Part shown: positions 25,979 through 35,733 of the stretch, in pieces
How the letters are laid out: every line of letters starts with the position of its first letter
Position numbering within the stretch: the stretch's first letter is position 1
Assembly: GCA_937871435.1 (NCBI GenBank)
Contig: CALMQM010000039.1
Location: 1-64,000, forward strand
Direction of reading: 5' to 3'
Source of the DNA: an uncultured Bacteroidota bacterium
Lineage (GTDB): Bacteria; Bacteroidota; Bacteroidia; AKYH767-A; 2013-40CM-41-45
Length of the DNA: 64,000 bases
Position numbers and translations under genes: made by a program
The notes under the pieces: generated by a model
The model's database searches: none
Seen by the model: only the letters and a program-made list of their open reading frames with translations
What the model was told of the DNA's origin: nothing

Positions 25979-26671
25979 ATGAAATTTGGCGTTGTCGTTT
26001 TCCCCGGTTCCAACTGTGACGAAGATATGGTATATGTACTTCGGAACATCCTGAATCTTGAAGTAGTAAAGCTCTGGCACAAGGATCATGATTTGCAAAA
26101 TTGTGATTGCATTGTTTTGCCGGGAGGATTTTCATATGGAGATTACCTCCGGTCAGGTGCAATTGCCAGGTTTTCACCAATTATGAAAGAAGTGATTGAG
26201 TTTGCAAATAAGGGCGGGATGGTAATTGGGATCTGTAATGGTTTTCAGATTTTGTGTGAATCCGGTTTATTGCCCGGAGCATTATTGCACAATGAAAATC
26301 ATCAATTCATTTGTAAAAATATTCACATCAAAGCAGAATATCAGGATTCTGCACTCACAGCATTGATTTCTTCCGATGCAGTATTAAAAATTCCAATTGC
26401 ACACGGAGAAGGAAGATATTATGCGGATCAGGAAACATTGGATTCACTCGAACAGAATGGTCAGATTTTATTCCGCTACTGTGATGAATCCGGAAAAGTG
26501 ACAAAGGAATCCAATCCAAATGGTGCAGTGAATAATATTGCAGGTATTTGCAATCAATCAAAAAATGTTTTCGGAATGATGCCGCATCCTGAGCGTGCTG
26601 CAGATGTGGAGTTGGGTAACGTCGACGGGAAAATTATTTTTGAGTCAATACTCAGTCTTGTTAATAGTTGA
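25979..26671 (+). CDS. purQ: Phosphoribosylformylglycinamidine synthase subunit PurQ
   Basis: A 230-residue class I glutamine amidotransferase that supplies ammonia to PurL for step four of purine synthesis. The N-terminus 'KFGVVVFPGSNCDEDM' is the PurQ signature. The nucleophile elbow is 'GICNGFQIL', with the catalytic cysteine. The catalytic His-x-Glu lies in 'MMPHPERA' near the C-terminus, and 'PIAHGEGRYYAD' is also conserved. The length is typical for the small-subunit form, so a separate PurL (and PurS) is expected elsewhere. It is a monocistronic unit between two terminators. Confidence 0.95.
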   Translation: MKFGVVVFPGSNCDEDMVYVLRNILNLEVVKLWHKDHDLQNCDCIVLPGGFSYGDYLRSGAIARFSPIMKEVIEFANKGGMVIGICNGFQILCESGLLPGALLHNENHQFICKNIHIKAEYQDSALTALISSDAVLKIPIAHGEGRYYADQETLDSLEQNGQILFRYCDESGKVTKESNPNGAVNNIAGICNQSKNVFGMMPHPERAADVELGNVDGKIIFESILSLVNS

Positions 26672-26682
26672 AAAAAACAACA

Positions 26683-26718
26683 TAAAAAAAAGACGTCTCA
26701 CCGAGACGTCTTTTTTTT
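26683..26718. terminator. Bidirectional terminator between purQ and the M4 protease gene
   Basis: AGACGTCTC (26691-26699) and GAGACGTCT (26703-26711) form a 9-bp stem with a 3-nt loop, extended by A7 on the left and T7 on the right. It serves both converging genes. Confidence 0.93.
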
Positions 26719-26731
26719 ATGGATAAAATGA

Positions 26732-29700
26732 TTATTCTTTAATCAAGCGGATAATTTTTTCTTCTCCGTTTGAAAGACTCAGTTGAAGCAAGTATACACC
26801 ATCTGCAAAATCAGTCAGATTGAGATCTGCTGTGTTTTCGCCTGCCTGAGCAGCTATTTCTTGCAGCATCAATGTACGACCTGTCAGATCTGTTACACGA
26901 AGTGAAACTGCCTCCGATTTACTCGTAATGAAAGTGCAGGTAAATAATGCCTCTGAAGGGTTTGGATATAAATTGAATTCAGTTGCTGTCACTCCGGCTG
27001 CGAGACGGCAGTTGATAGAAACATTCTTTGATCTTGCACTTGCGTTTCCACAAGCATTGTTTGCAATGACACGAACATTTCCTGATGCATTTCCCCAGTT
27101 CACAGTGATAGATCCGGTACCCTGGCCGCTGACAATACTTGCACCAGTTGGAACCGTCCAGGTGTATCCTGCTCCGCTTTGTGTAGCGCAAGTAAATGTG
27201 ATTCCGGTTTGTCCTGCACAAACAGAATTCGGTCCGGATATGGAAGCTGGTGTTGCTGGACGACCGGTCACAGTAAGACATCGCGCCACACTGCTTCCGC
27301 AAACATTATTTGCAGTTACACATACTGAACCGGTGGTAAAGCTTCCGAACTGAACAAGGATACTGCGTGTTCCTGCTCCTGAAGTTACTGTAGCTCCTGC
27401 AGGCAACGTCCACGTATAGGAGGAAGCACCTGTAACAGCTGCGATAGAATAACTCACACCGCTTTGATTGCAGAGGTTGTTTGCAGGACCTGTAATTCCT
27501 CCCGGTGTAGGAAGTGTTGAACGGATAGTTGTTGATCTGTTTGCGCTAGTACCACATGCACTGCTTGCATTCACAGCCAACGTGCCTGAAGTAAATACTG
27601 CCGGTAAAGTAAATTGGATAATTCGAGTACCCTGGCCACTAATGATGGTGGAGCCTGCAGGTACCGTCCAGTTATAGCTTGTTGCATTGTTAACTGCAGC
27701 TACAGAATAGGTTTGTGTTGTTCCCGCACATGCACCTGTCAGATTTCCTGTAATAGCCCCGGGAGTACCGGGAGCTGATTGTGCATTCACAGTCTTGCAA
27801 GTATAGGCACTGTTGCCGCATGCATTAGATGCTCTGACACAAATTGATCCGGATGCAGACGCTGATCCATTCAGACTGAATGTAATTGATGTTGTTCCTT
27901 GTCCGCCGGTAATTGTATATCCATTGGGAACTGTCCAATTGTAAGAAGTGGCAGTTGCAACAGCTGCAATCGAAGCTGTATTCCCTGTTGAAGAACGACA
28001 GAAAGGTGTGTTGGCTGTGATTGTACCCGGAGGATTCGGTGCAGTTGTACAACCGCCTCCACAAGTTTGTACTGTGATAGTCGTAGAAGCGGAGTTGCTG
28101 CAACTCCCATTATTATAAACATACGTAATGGTGTATGTTCCGGCACCTGTGGCCGGATTGAATGAACTGCCTGTCACTCCTGTTCCACTGAATGTTCCGC
28201 CTGCAGGAGTACCATTCAGAGCAACCAGACCATCCGTTGTGCAGACTGCGGCATAAGTACCCGCACTCACTGTCGGAACAGCGTTGACTGCAATCGTAGT
28301 GGATGCTGCACTTACACAGCCATTAGCATTCGTATATGAATAATTGATAGTGTATGTACCTACACCGGTAGCCGGATTGAAGGTATTTCCGCTCACGCCT
28401 GTTCCTGTGAATGTTCCTCCGGCTGGTGTTCCGGCCAATGTAACCACTGGGCTATTTGTACAAACTGATGAATAAGAGCCCGCACTCACTGTCGGCGCAT
28501 CAAAAACATCAATGTTAGCAGTTGCAGAACTGGAGCAGGTTCCATTGTTGTATGTATAAGTAATGATATAATTGCCCGCACCAACTGAAGGATTGAATGA
28601 ACTGCCAGTTACTCCGGTTCCGCTAAATGTTCCTCCGGCCGGTGTGCCGCTCAATGCAACAAGTCCGCTGTTTGAACAGGTCGGTGAATAAGAGCCGGCA
28701 TTCACAGTTGGTCCTGCATTGACAGTGATAGATGTGCTTGCAGAATTGGAACATGATCCGTTTGAATAAGTATAGGTGATTGTGTATACACCTGCACCAA
28801 CAGCTGGATTGAATGTATTACCTGAAACTCCGGTACCGCTGAAGGTGCCTCCTGCAGGAGAACCGGTGAGTGTGATGGATGAGCTGTTAGAGCAAACAGG
28901 AGCATAGGTTCCTGCGCTAACTGTTGGAATTGATAACACAGTGATATTTGTATTCGCGCTGTTTGAACAACCGTTCGCTGCAGTGTACGAATAGGTGAGT
29001 GTGTAAGTACCGGCACCGGTTGAAGGATTGAATGTGTTTCCGCTTACTCCGGTTCCAGTGAATGTTCCTCCGGCTGGTGTACCTGCGAGAGTCACTGCAG
29101 CAGAATTCGTACAGACATTAGCATAAGTTCCTGCACTTACTGTAGGAGCCGCGTTAACCAGGATGTTTGTAGAATTTGAATTAGTACATCCATTCGCATT
29201 GGTGTATGTGTATGTGATGGTATAAGTACCGGCTCCGGCGGCAGGATCAAATGTGTTTCCGGTTACACCTGTCCCACTGAATGTACCGCCTGCAGGAGAT
29301 CCACTCAACGTAAGCAGAGAACCTTTCGCACATTGTGACGGATAGGTTCCTGCACTTACTACCGGCAATCCATTTACTGTGATGGTTGTATTTGCAGAAG
29401 CAGAACATCCACCTGAAGAATATGTATAATTGATTGTGTATGTTCCGGCACCAACAGAAGGGTTGAAAGTATTTCCACTCACTCCAGTTCCACTGAATGT
29501 TCCACCTGCCGGAGTTCCTGTAAGAGTGATGGCGGCCGCGTTGGCACACAGTGCGCTATATGTGCCCGCATTTACTGAAGGAACAGGATTGACCACAATA
29601 GTAGTAGAATTCGATCCTGTGCATCCGCTTGAGATATCAGTATAGCTGTAGTTGATTGTATAAGTTCCCGGACCCACTGATGGATTAAAACTATTACCGC

Positions 29701-32467
29701 TCACACCGGTACCGGAAAAAGTTCCGCCTGCAGGAGTTCCTGATAATGCTACAGAAGACGCATTGGCACAAACAGGAGAATAAGTTCCCGCATTTACTGT
29801 AATGCCACCACCCAAACTCACAGTTGTTGCTGCTGATGTTGCAGGTCCGCAGTTTGGTGTTGGATTGCTGGAAGCAGGAAAATTAATACTCCAGCTATTG
29901 ATAGTCCCAACATCCACACTGGCTCTGTCATAAACTCTGAGATTCCATGTTCCGTTCGGATTCATGGATCCATTGCCAATTGAAGCAAAAGTTGTTTTCG
30001 TGGAATTGGTACACGAAGTAATAGCAGAAGCCCATGGTTTAAACGTTCCGGTAAATGGTGCTGTACCGGTAGAAACTGTTGATGCACCGGCATCTGAAAA
30101 AATAGTATTCGTGAAATTATCTCCTGAACCTCCGGCCTGATTGCTTAATCCAAGAACATCTCCATTCGGTGCTTCAAGCATCAACACAAGGTCACCATCA
30201 TAGGTGTGCGTCAGATTTATTGTAATAGAAATTCCCGCTGTAGGATAAGTGGTCGGTAAACCGCTTACCGAAATTCCGCTTACCGCTGGAGCAGTACATG
30301 TATTATCAGGAATCGATACTGCAGCAGATGAATTCACATTCTGAGCAGGACTTGTTGTTGCAGCAAGAGTAAAAGTATAGTTCCCGTTTTGTGTAGCGGT
30401 ATATGTGGAGGCAGTTGCACCGGAAATCGCTGAGCCATTAAGGTTCCATTGAATTCCATAACCAGCTGTATTGTTTGCTGTAAGAAGTACATTACTACAA
30501 CCTGTCGCGGTACCGGATGGTGAAATAGCTGGTGACAACTGAATCACATTTATATTTACTGCATTGGAAGAGAATGTCGCTGCTCCGCATCCACCGGTTG
30601 TTGTCACAGTATAGCTGCCGGATTGATTGGCACTATAACTGGAAGATGTTGCACCATTGATGGGAGAAGAATTCCTGTTCCACTGATAGGTAGAACCAGC
30701 AGAAGCACTTGCGGTGAGATTGACAGAACTGCCATTGCATATGGTTGTAGATCCGCTTGCAGTCACAGTAGCAGGTCCACCTGTTCCGGCACTGCCTATT
30801 CCAACAGCGTACCATGCATTGGTTGTAGCAATTACTTCTGCCGAACAAGCGCCATACAAATCTGTTGCTGCCTGAATTGAATAGGTTCTTGCATCAGCAT
30901 ATTGCGAAGTAGGACTCAGATATACAGTCAGAGTGCGGAAAGTAATCGCTGCAGCTTTGCTCAAACCGATGCCTGTAACAGAAAAGGAATTGCCGATATC
31001 GTTTGTTCCGCTTCCGCCATTCGCGAGGAGATAGAACCAGTAATTTTGAACGCCACTGTTCGTGTGAACCCCACCATTGTCAGCAGTTCCTGTTGCCCAG
31101 TTTGTTCCAAGATATGTATCCGGCTGGCCATAGGCATTTGGGTTGCTGTGTGAACGGAATGCTGCTCCGATATCTTCACCGATAAGCCAATCTGCATGCG
31201 CGGGATCTGCATACCATTCAACCGCAGTTCCGAAACAATCACTGAAAGATTCATTCAATGCACCTGATTCGTAAGAATAGTTCAGGTTCGCTGTGTAACT
31301 TGTTAAACCATGAGTGATTTCATGACCACCTATGTCAAGAGAAGTTAATGGAGTATATGTCGCATTACCATCTCCATATGTCATTCGCGTACCATCCCAG
31401 AAAGCATTTACATAGTTTGTGCTGTAATGGATATAGCTAAGCAGTTTGAATCCTGCATTGTTGATACTGTTACGGCCATATGTATTATAGTAATAATCGT
31501 AAGTTTTTTCAGTAGCAAGGTGTGCGTCCGTTGCATACTGATCTTTGTTCGCGTTCACATTATTCCAGGTATTATCAGCATCTGTGAAATCAATTGCGGC
31601 GGCATAGTTGGTTCCACGTTGCATATCGTATGTCTCCATTCCCAATCCGGCAGCACGACCGGCTTCACGCAACCGGTAGGAACTATTGAAACTGTCGGTG
31701 ATAATTGTTTGTGTTCCTGCATAGGCAGTGATCGCTGTTGCAGTTGTATTCGCTTCCTGAATTCTATCTTGCATGTCCACAATTTCTCCACTAACTGCAT
31801 CTACAAATACATAATGCCGGCTCATCGGTTCAGATGCATAGATATCAAATCTGTATGCCAGACGATAAACCGGATTTTGAGGAGTATGTGAATTGTACGC
31901 GTAACATAATTTTCCCACAGGGAAAAAACTGGCATTTGGGTCCTGTTGTTCTTTTTTCAGCCAGGCTTCTTCTTCTGCGCTTTGCCATTTGTATTTTGCT
32001 GCTCCTATTTTTGCGAGAGCATAAGCCAAAGCTTTGCTTTCTGAGAGTGACGGTTGTGCGGCCGCTTTCATTTGTGAAAACAGCAGTCCATTCATGGAGT
32101 TGATCATACCATTTTTAGTATGCACCATCCACATGGTTCCTTCAATAGGCAAACCTTTATAGATCTGCTGGTAACGAGTATGTGTGAAGCCGATCTGATC
32201 TTTGTCTTCCGACAAAACCAATAAATCAAAATCTCCATCCATACCAAAATTTAAACGGAGCCAAAGTGTGAGATTTCCTGCAACAGGTCTGGCATCTTCA
32301 CGAAAAGCAATAAAGGTTGGAACAGAAGTTTGATCTGACAATGCAATGTCATTTGCTCCATTGACAACTGCACTTGCCTGTGGCCCTGAAATTCGGGAAG
32401 AGGCCTTGGCAAAGATTCCTGAGAAACTCATCGCCACGATGAGTATACCGGTGTAGATTTTTTTCAT
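26732..32467 (-). CDS. Giant M4 (thermolysin-like) metalloprotease with repeats and T9SS sorting domain
   Basis: The start at 32467 (MKKIYTGI) gives 1911 residues and a signal peptide ending 'GIFAKAS'; an upstream ATG adds 19 non-signal residues. An FTP-like propeptide occupies about 60-130. The M4 catalytic domain has zinc motif HEITH at residues 382-386, the third ligand in 'GALNESFSD' and the active-site His in 'DNGGVHTNSG'. Next come Ig-like units, a proprotein-convertase P domain (about 720-865), eight near-identical repeats of about 72 residues (about 885-1465, each with 'GTPAGGTFSGTGVSG' or close), four PKD-like units ('SYNWTVPxGxxI') and a sorting domain ('FNLYPNPSEALFTCTF', 'GVYLLQLSLSNGE'). 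All catalytic residues are present, so an active secreted protease is expected. Confidence 0.92.
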   Translation of the reverse strand: MKKIYTGILIVAMSFSGIFAKASSRISGPQASAVVNGANDIALSDQTSVPTFIAFREDARPVAGNLTLWLRLNFGMDGDFDLLVLSEDKDQIGFTHTRYQQIYKGLPIEGTMWMVHTKNGMINSMNGLLFSQMKAAAQPSLSESKALAYALAKIGAAKYKWQSAEEEAWLKKEQQDPNASFFPVGKLCYAYNSHTPQNPVYRLAYRFDIYASEPMSRHYVFVDAVSGEIVDMQDRIQEANTTATAITAYAGTQTIITDSFNSSYRLREAGRAAGLGMETYDMQRGTNYAAAIDFTDADNTWNNVNANKDQYATDAHLATEKTYDYYYNTYGRNSINNAGFKLLSYIHYSTNYVNAFWDGTRMTYGDGNATYTPLTSLDIGGHEITHGLTSYTANLNYSYESGALNESFSDCFGTAVEWYADPAHADWLIGEDIGAAFRSHSNPNAYGQPDTYLGTNWATGTADNGGVHTNSGVQNYWFYLLANGGSGTNDIGNSFSVTGIGLSKAAAITFRTLTVYLSPTSQYADARTYSIQAATDLYGACSAEVIATTNAWYAVGIGSAGTGGPATVTASGSTTICNGSSVNLTASASAGSTYQWNRNSSPINGATSSSYSANQSGSYTVTTTGGCGAATFSSNAVNINVIQLSPAISPSGTATGCSNVLLTANNTAGYGIQWNLNGSAISGATASTYTATQNGNYTFTLAATTSPAQNVNSSAAVSIPDNTCTAPAVSGISVSGLPTTYPTAGISITINLTHTYDGDLVLMLEAPNGDVLGLSNQAGGSGDNFTNTIFSDAGASTVSTGTAPFTGTFKPWASAITSCTNSTKTTFASIGNGSMNPNGTWNLRVYDRASVDVGTINSWSINFPASSNPTPNCGPATSAATTVSLGGGITVNAGTYSPVCANASSVALSGTPAGGTFSGTGVSGNSFNPSVGPGTYTINYSYTDISSGCTGSNSTTIVVNPVPSVNAGTYSALCANAAAITLTGTPAGGTFSGTGVSGNTFNPSVGAGTYTINYTYSSGGCSASANTTITVNGLPVVSAGTYPSQCAKGSLLTLSGSPAGGTFSGTGVTGNTFDPAAGAGTYTITYTYTNANGCTNSNSTNILVNAAPTVSAGTYANVCTNSAAVTLAGTPAGGTFTGTGVSGNTFNPSTGAGTYTLTYSYTAANGCSNSANTNITVLSIPTVSAGTYAPVCSNSSSITLTGSPAGGTFSGTGVSGNTFNPAVGAGVYTITYTYSNGSCSNSASTSITVNAGPTVNAGSYSPTCSNSGLVALSGTPAGGTFSGTGVTGSSFNPSVGAGNYIITYTYNNGTCSSSATANIDVFDAPTVSAGSYSSVCTNSPVVTLAGTPAGGTFTGTGVSGNTFNPATGVGTYTINYSYTNANGCVSAASTTIAVNAVPTVSAGTYAAVCTTDGLVALNGTPAGGTFSGTGVTGSSFNPATGAGTYTITYVYNNGSCSNSASTTITVQTCGGGCTTAPNPPGTITANTPFCRSSTGNTASIAAVATATSYNWTVPNGYTITGGQGTTSITFSLNGSASASGSICVRASNACGNSAYTCKTVNAQSAPGTPGAITGNLTGACAGTTQTYSVAAVNNATSYNWTVPAGSTIISGQGTRIIQFTLPAVFTSGTLAVNASSACGTSANRSTTIRSTLPTPGGITGPANNLCNQSGVSYSIAAVTGASSYTWTLPAGATVTSGAGTRSILVQFGSFTTGSVCVTANNVCGSSVARCLTVTGRPATPASISGPNSVCAGQTGITFTCATQSGAGYTWTVPTGASIVSGQGTGSITVNWGNASGNVRVIANNACGNASARSKNVSINCRLAAGVTATEFNLYPNPSEALFTCTFITSKSEAVSLRVTDLTGRTLMLQEIAAQAGENTADLNLTDFADGVYLLQLSLSNGEEKIIRLIKE
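28080..29805 (-). repeat. Eight tandem ~216-bp coding repeats in the M4 protease gene
   Basis: Eight consecutive repeats encode about 72 residues each. They share 'P-T/S-V-x-A-G-T/S-Y', a cysteine about four residues later, 'GTPAGGTFSGTGV', 'NPxxGAGTYTI' and a second cysteine in 'xxCSNSA'. The two cysteines per unit could form one disulfide. High identity makes this a site for unequal recombination and assembly collapse. Confidence 0.9.
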
Positions 32468-32673
32468 AATTTGATTTGATTGTTGATTCAGAAGAAGAGG
32501 AAAGATAGGAAAATGAACATTCAATTTTAACTATTGCTTAAAAACATAAGAATAGAATCATGTGGGGAAAATAAAACTTCATATTCTCTCCAGCAAACAT
32601 GCTTTTTTAATCTTCCGGAGGCCATGTAAACGCTGTAATTCCGGAAGATTGTGATGTAGAATCGTCATCTAAC

Positions 32674-32709
32674 AAAAAAGCCTGCCGGATTATTCCGACA
32701 GGCTTTTTA
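32674..32709. terminator. Terminator after the 977-residue cargo gene
   Basis: GCCTG-C-CGG (32680-32688) pairs with CCG-A-CAGGC (32695-32703) around one mismatch, flanked by A6 and T5. It ends the minus-strand gene at 32725 and may act both ways. Confidence 0.75.
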
Positions 32710-32724
32710 TTGATGTGGTTAATT

Positions 32725-35658
32725 TTAATTTCTGATAATATATCTTGTACCGTTACCTTTCTCACTTTCAAAACGGATGAAGTATACTCCGGCGGATTCC
32801 GCGGATAAATCAAGTTCTTGAACCATTCCCGAATTAACATTTTTCAATGTCTGTTCGTTGATCAGAGCACCTGTTGAATTATAAACACTGAGATGAATAC
32901 GATTGAATTCATCAAGAAATTGTAAAGAGATTTTTCCCGCGCTAGGATTTGGATACACATCTACAGCAAATGATGAATGAATTTCATTGATACCAACTGT
33001 TACATCTACAAAGATGCAATCTGTAGCAGTGCAATTTGTGCTTGCAGTAACTGTTACACAATAGCTGCCCGAATTAGTCACAGTAATAGTTGGAGTTGTT
33101 TCAGTGGTTGACCATGAATACGCTGTAAACCCGGAACCAGGATTGAGGATGGTGGAATTAAAAACATGAATCGTATCGGGGCCAAGCGAGATCGTGGGTG
33201 ACGTATTAATGATAGCCTGTACAGCTATATAATTGCTTGGACAAATTCCGTTAGTCGCCTGAACATAATATGTAGTAGTCGTAGTTAAAAACGGAGTAGT
33301 GAATGTACTGCCGGTTCCAAGTTGCGTACCACCGCTTGCAGATGCATACCATATCAGCGTGGCTGAAGAAGATGCACTCAGTGTTACCGATCCGGCACCA
33401 CAACGGGCTGCTGAGCTAACTGTAGGATCCGGTGTTGTTGTGCCAACTGTTGCCACTGCAGAAGCGCGACCGGATGAACACGTTCCATCGGATGCCTCGG
33501 CATAATACGTAGTAGTTGTTGAAATTACCGGAGTGGTAAAGTTGAGACCGCTGCCGATTGAGGATCCGCCGGAAGCAACATCAAACCAGGAAACAGTGTT
33601 GGAAGATGTTGCACTTAACTGAACAGTACCGGAACCACAGCGGGAGCCGGGAGTAGTGACAGGATTCGCAGGTACTGAAAGAATTGTAGCCGTTGCTGCT
33701 ACTCGCGAGCTTGCGCAGGTTCCGTTATTCGCTTCTGCATAATAAGTAGTTGTTGAACTGATCGATGGAGTCGTAAATGTTGTTCCGCTACCCAGTAAAC
33801 TTCCCCCTGTAGAGGCAGCATACCAGTCTATCGGATCCGATGCATTTGCAGTAAGACCCACTGTTCCTGTACCACAACGTTGCGCAGATGTTGTCGTGGG
33901 TGCCGCAGGAATTGTTCCTATCGTCGCAGTAACTGCTACTCTTGAACTTGGACAATTTCCTCCTGCCTGTGCATAATAGGTAGTCGTGCCGGATAAACTT
34001 GGTGTTGTATAATTTGGACCTGTTGCCAACAAAGTTCCTCCACTTGCTGCGGAGTACCAGAAGATGCTGTCCGGAGAACTTGCCGAAAGAGCAACTGTTC
34101 CAGTACCGCAATGTAACCCATTCGTTACTGTTGGCGCCACCGAATACGCCGTAACCGGAATACTAACATTTAAAGTATTGTAAGCGGGGAAAACATCGTT
34201 TGTAACATTTGCTGTGCAAGCAAAATTGTATGTTCCTCCTGCACTGGTATTGATGGTTGTGGAAAAAGTAAGTGTATCCAGATCTCCCGGATGAATGGCG
34301 CCAACATAGGTCTGATTCAGCGTTTGTGTGATGGCTCCAGTGATTTGAATAGTTACTGATGGATTTATCAATGTATCACGTCCAAAATTCCGCACGTACA
34401 CCTGAACTACAGTGCTTGCATTTCCACAGGAATTCGGAACAGGAGAAATTACCCCGGACACTGTTCCATAGGTGAGATAATTGCCAATGTTTCCGCTTCC
34501 GTTCATTTTCACGACATAGGCATCTTCACCATTAAAATTAAAACTGCTGCTATAGCCTGCCATGATGTATCCGCCATCGGATGTTTGTTGTCCGCTATAC
34601 CCGTGATCGTGATTCACTCCGCCCATCGTTCTGGACCAGACTGAATCTCCGCTGGCAGTGGTCTTCATCATCCACATATTGGGTTCCAGTGGACCAGAAC
34701 TCCTGCTGGTTCCGCTGGCAATAAAACCTCCATCGTTCGTAGCTTCGATTCTGTGAAAATCATCCTGATCGTTCCCTCCATAAATTTTTGCCCAAATCTG
34801 AGTTCCACCGGAGTCAGTTTTGACAATGTATCCATCGTTTCCTCCCAGTCCGGAAATGTCATCCGTTCCTCCGGCAAGCATGAAAGTTCCATCACTGTTC
34901 CGAACGATATGTTCTATGTTATCCGTCCCCGCTGTTCCCCAACGGTTGGTCCACAGTGTTGCTCCGGATGAATTCGTGCGAACAAGGTATAAGTCCAGTC
35001 CTGTTGCTCCATTGGTACTCTGACCTCCAATGATGAATCCATTATCCGGCAATTGACGAATACAATTCGCGTCATCATATCCTGATGAGCCATACCTTCT
35101 TGTCCATGTTGTATCGCCGGATGAATTTGTGCGGATGATAAAGGCGTCATAGTATTGTGCCGGAGCTGATGTGGTGTATCCCGTGATCGCGTACCCTCCG
35201 TCTGAAGTTTGAATGATGTCCTGTGTACGGTCTTTTCCTACTCCTCCCCAGGTATTGATCCACTGAACATTTCCATTCGCATCAGTTTTTACCCACCATG
35301 CATCGTCTGAACCAGAACCATAACTTGTAGTATAACCGCAAAAAGCAAATCCTCCGTCAGCAGTATTGATTACTTTGTAGAACAAATCTTTTCTGCTGGA
35401 AGGGCCGTTCATTCGTTTTGTCCATAAGGTATCTCCGCTCGTATTCATCCGCACAACATATGCATCGGTGTCATTGACGGTTGAGTCAGAAGTATATCCG
35501 GCAAGAATGTATCCTCCGGAAGGAACTTCAGTAACAGATCGAAAAACGTCTGTACTTTTTTTACTGAAAATTTTTTCCCAGGTGACTTGCGCGGAAATGA
35601 CGGATGAAATCAACAAGAGAAAAACTGTTGACAAAGAAACAATGGTACTTTTTTTCAT
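32725..35658 (-). CDS. T9SS-sorted propeller/Ig-like adhesin-type protein (977 residues)
   Basis: The start at 35658 gives signal peptide 'MKKSTIVSLSTVFLLLISSV' with cleavage after 'ISAQ'. Residues about 22-390 hold seven repeats of about 52 residues with 'D-A-Y/W-V-V/I-x-T-x-x-S-G-D-T-x-W' and 'TSDGGYIMAGY'-like phrases, probably a beta-propeller. A CARDB-like sandwich follows (about 400-510). Four Ig_7 (CHU_C-associated) domains come next, each with 'CGTGTVxLSA', 'WY/F-x-x-A-S-G-G' and 'TTTTYYAEA'. A PKD-like bridging segment and sorting domain ('VDVYPNPSAGKISLQF', 'SAGVYFIRFES') close the protein. It lies 76 bases after a paralogue of the same design. Role probably adhesion; ligand unknown. 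Confidence 0.87.
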   Translation of the reverse strand: MKKSTIVSLSTVFLLLISSVISAQVTWEKIFSKKSTDVFRSVTEVPSGGYILAGYTSDSTVNDTDAYVVRMNTSGDTLWTKRMNGPSSRKDLFYKVINTADGGFAFCGYTTSYGSGSDDAWWVKTDANGNVQWINTWGGVGKDRTQDIIQTSDGGYAITGYTTSAPAQYYDAFIIRTNSSGDTTWTRRYGSSGYDDANCIRQLPDNGFIIGGQSTNGATGLDLYLVRTNSSGATLWTNRWGTAGTDNIEHIVRNSDGTFMLAGGTDDISGLGGNDGYIVKTDSGGTQIWAKIYGGNDQDDFHRIEATNDGGFIASGTSRSSGPLEPNMWMMKTTASGDSVWSRTMGGVNHDHGYSGQQTSDGGYIMAGYSSSFNFNGEDAYVVKMNGSGNIGNYLTYGTVSGVISPVPNSCGNASTVVQVYVRNFGRDTLINPSVTIQITGAITQTLNQTYVGAIHPGDLDTLTFSTTINTSAGGTYNFACTANVTNDVFPAYNTLNVSIPVTAYSVAPTVTNGLHCGTGTVALSASSPDSIFWYSAASGGTLLATGPNYTTPSLSGTTTYYAQAGGNCPSSRVAVTATIGTIPAAPTTTSAQRCGTGTVGLTANASDPIDWYAASTGGSLLGSGTTFTTPSISSTTTYYAEANNGTCASSRVAATATILSVPANPVTTPGSRCGSGTVQLSATSSNTVSWFDVASGGSSIGSGLNFTTPVISTTTTYYAEASDGTCSSGRASAVATVGTTTPDPTVSSAARCGAGSVTLSASSSATLIWYASASGGTQLGTGSTFTTPFLTTTTTYYVQATNGICPSNYIAVQAIINTSPTISLGPDTIHVFNSTILNPGSGFTAYSWSTTETTPTITVTNSGSYCVTVTASTNCTATDCIFVDVTVGINEIHSSFAVDVYPNPSAGKISLQFLDEFNRIHLSVYNSTGALINEQTLKNVNSGMVQELDLSAESAGVYFIRFESEKGNGTRYIIRN

Positions 35659-35669
35659 AGAGAAGGATT

Positions 35670-35719
35670 TTATTAAAACAAACAAACCAATGGAACAACA
35701 GCTTTGTCCCATTGGTTTG
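35670..35719 (-). terminator. Terminator of the 1420-residue cargo gene
   Basis: CAAACCAATGG (35683-35693) and CCATTGGTTTG (35709-35719) form a perfect 11-bp stem. On the minus strand it is followed by a T-rich tract (TTTGTTTTAATAAAA). It separates two paralogous genes. Confidence 0.7.
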
Positions 35720-35733
35720 AAGAATGAAGGGTA

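Noticed and set aside
24215-26671. An operon joining the CarH-like gene, sigma factor and purQ
   Set aside because: The sigma gene has its own promoter and terminator, and purQ has its own -7 box; three separate units fit better.
28080-29805. Regular repeats that could suggest a CRISPR array or satellite
   Set aside because: The period is about 216 bases with an open reading frame through all copies; these are protein repeats in the M4 protease gene, not short direct repeats with unique spacers.
30623-31891. Several plus-strand frames opposite the M4 protease gene
   Set aside because: They overlap catalytic-domain codons and have cysteine/serine-rich random composition; shadows.
32468-32524. 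Upstream in-frame ATG of the M4 protease
   Set aside because: It would add 19 residues before a good Sec signal peptide; ATG 32467 gives a normal signal peptide. The same reasoning was used at 35658, 39996, 40462, 41478, 46420 and 52001.
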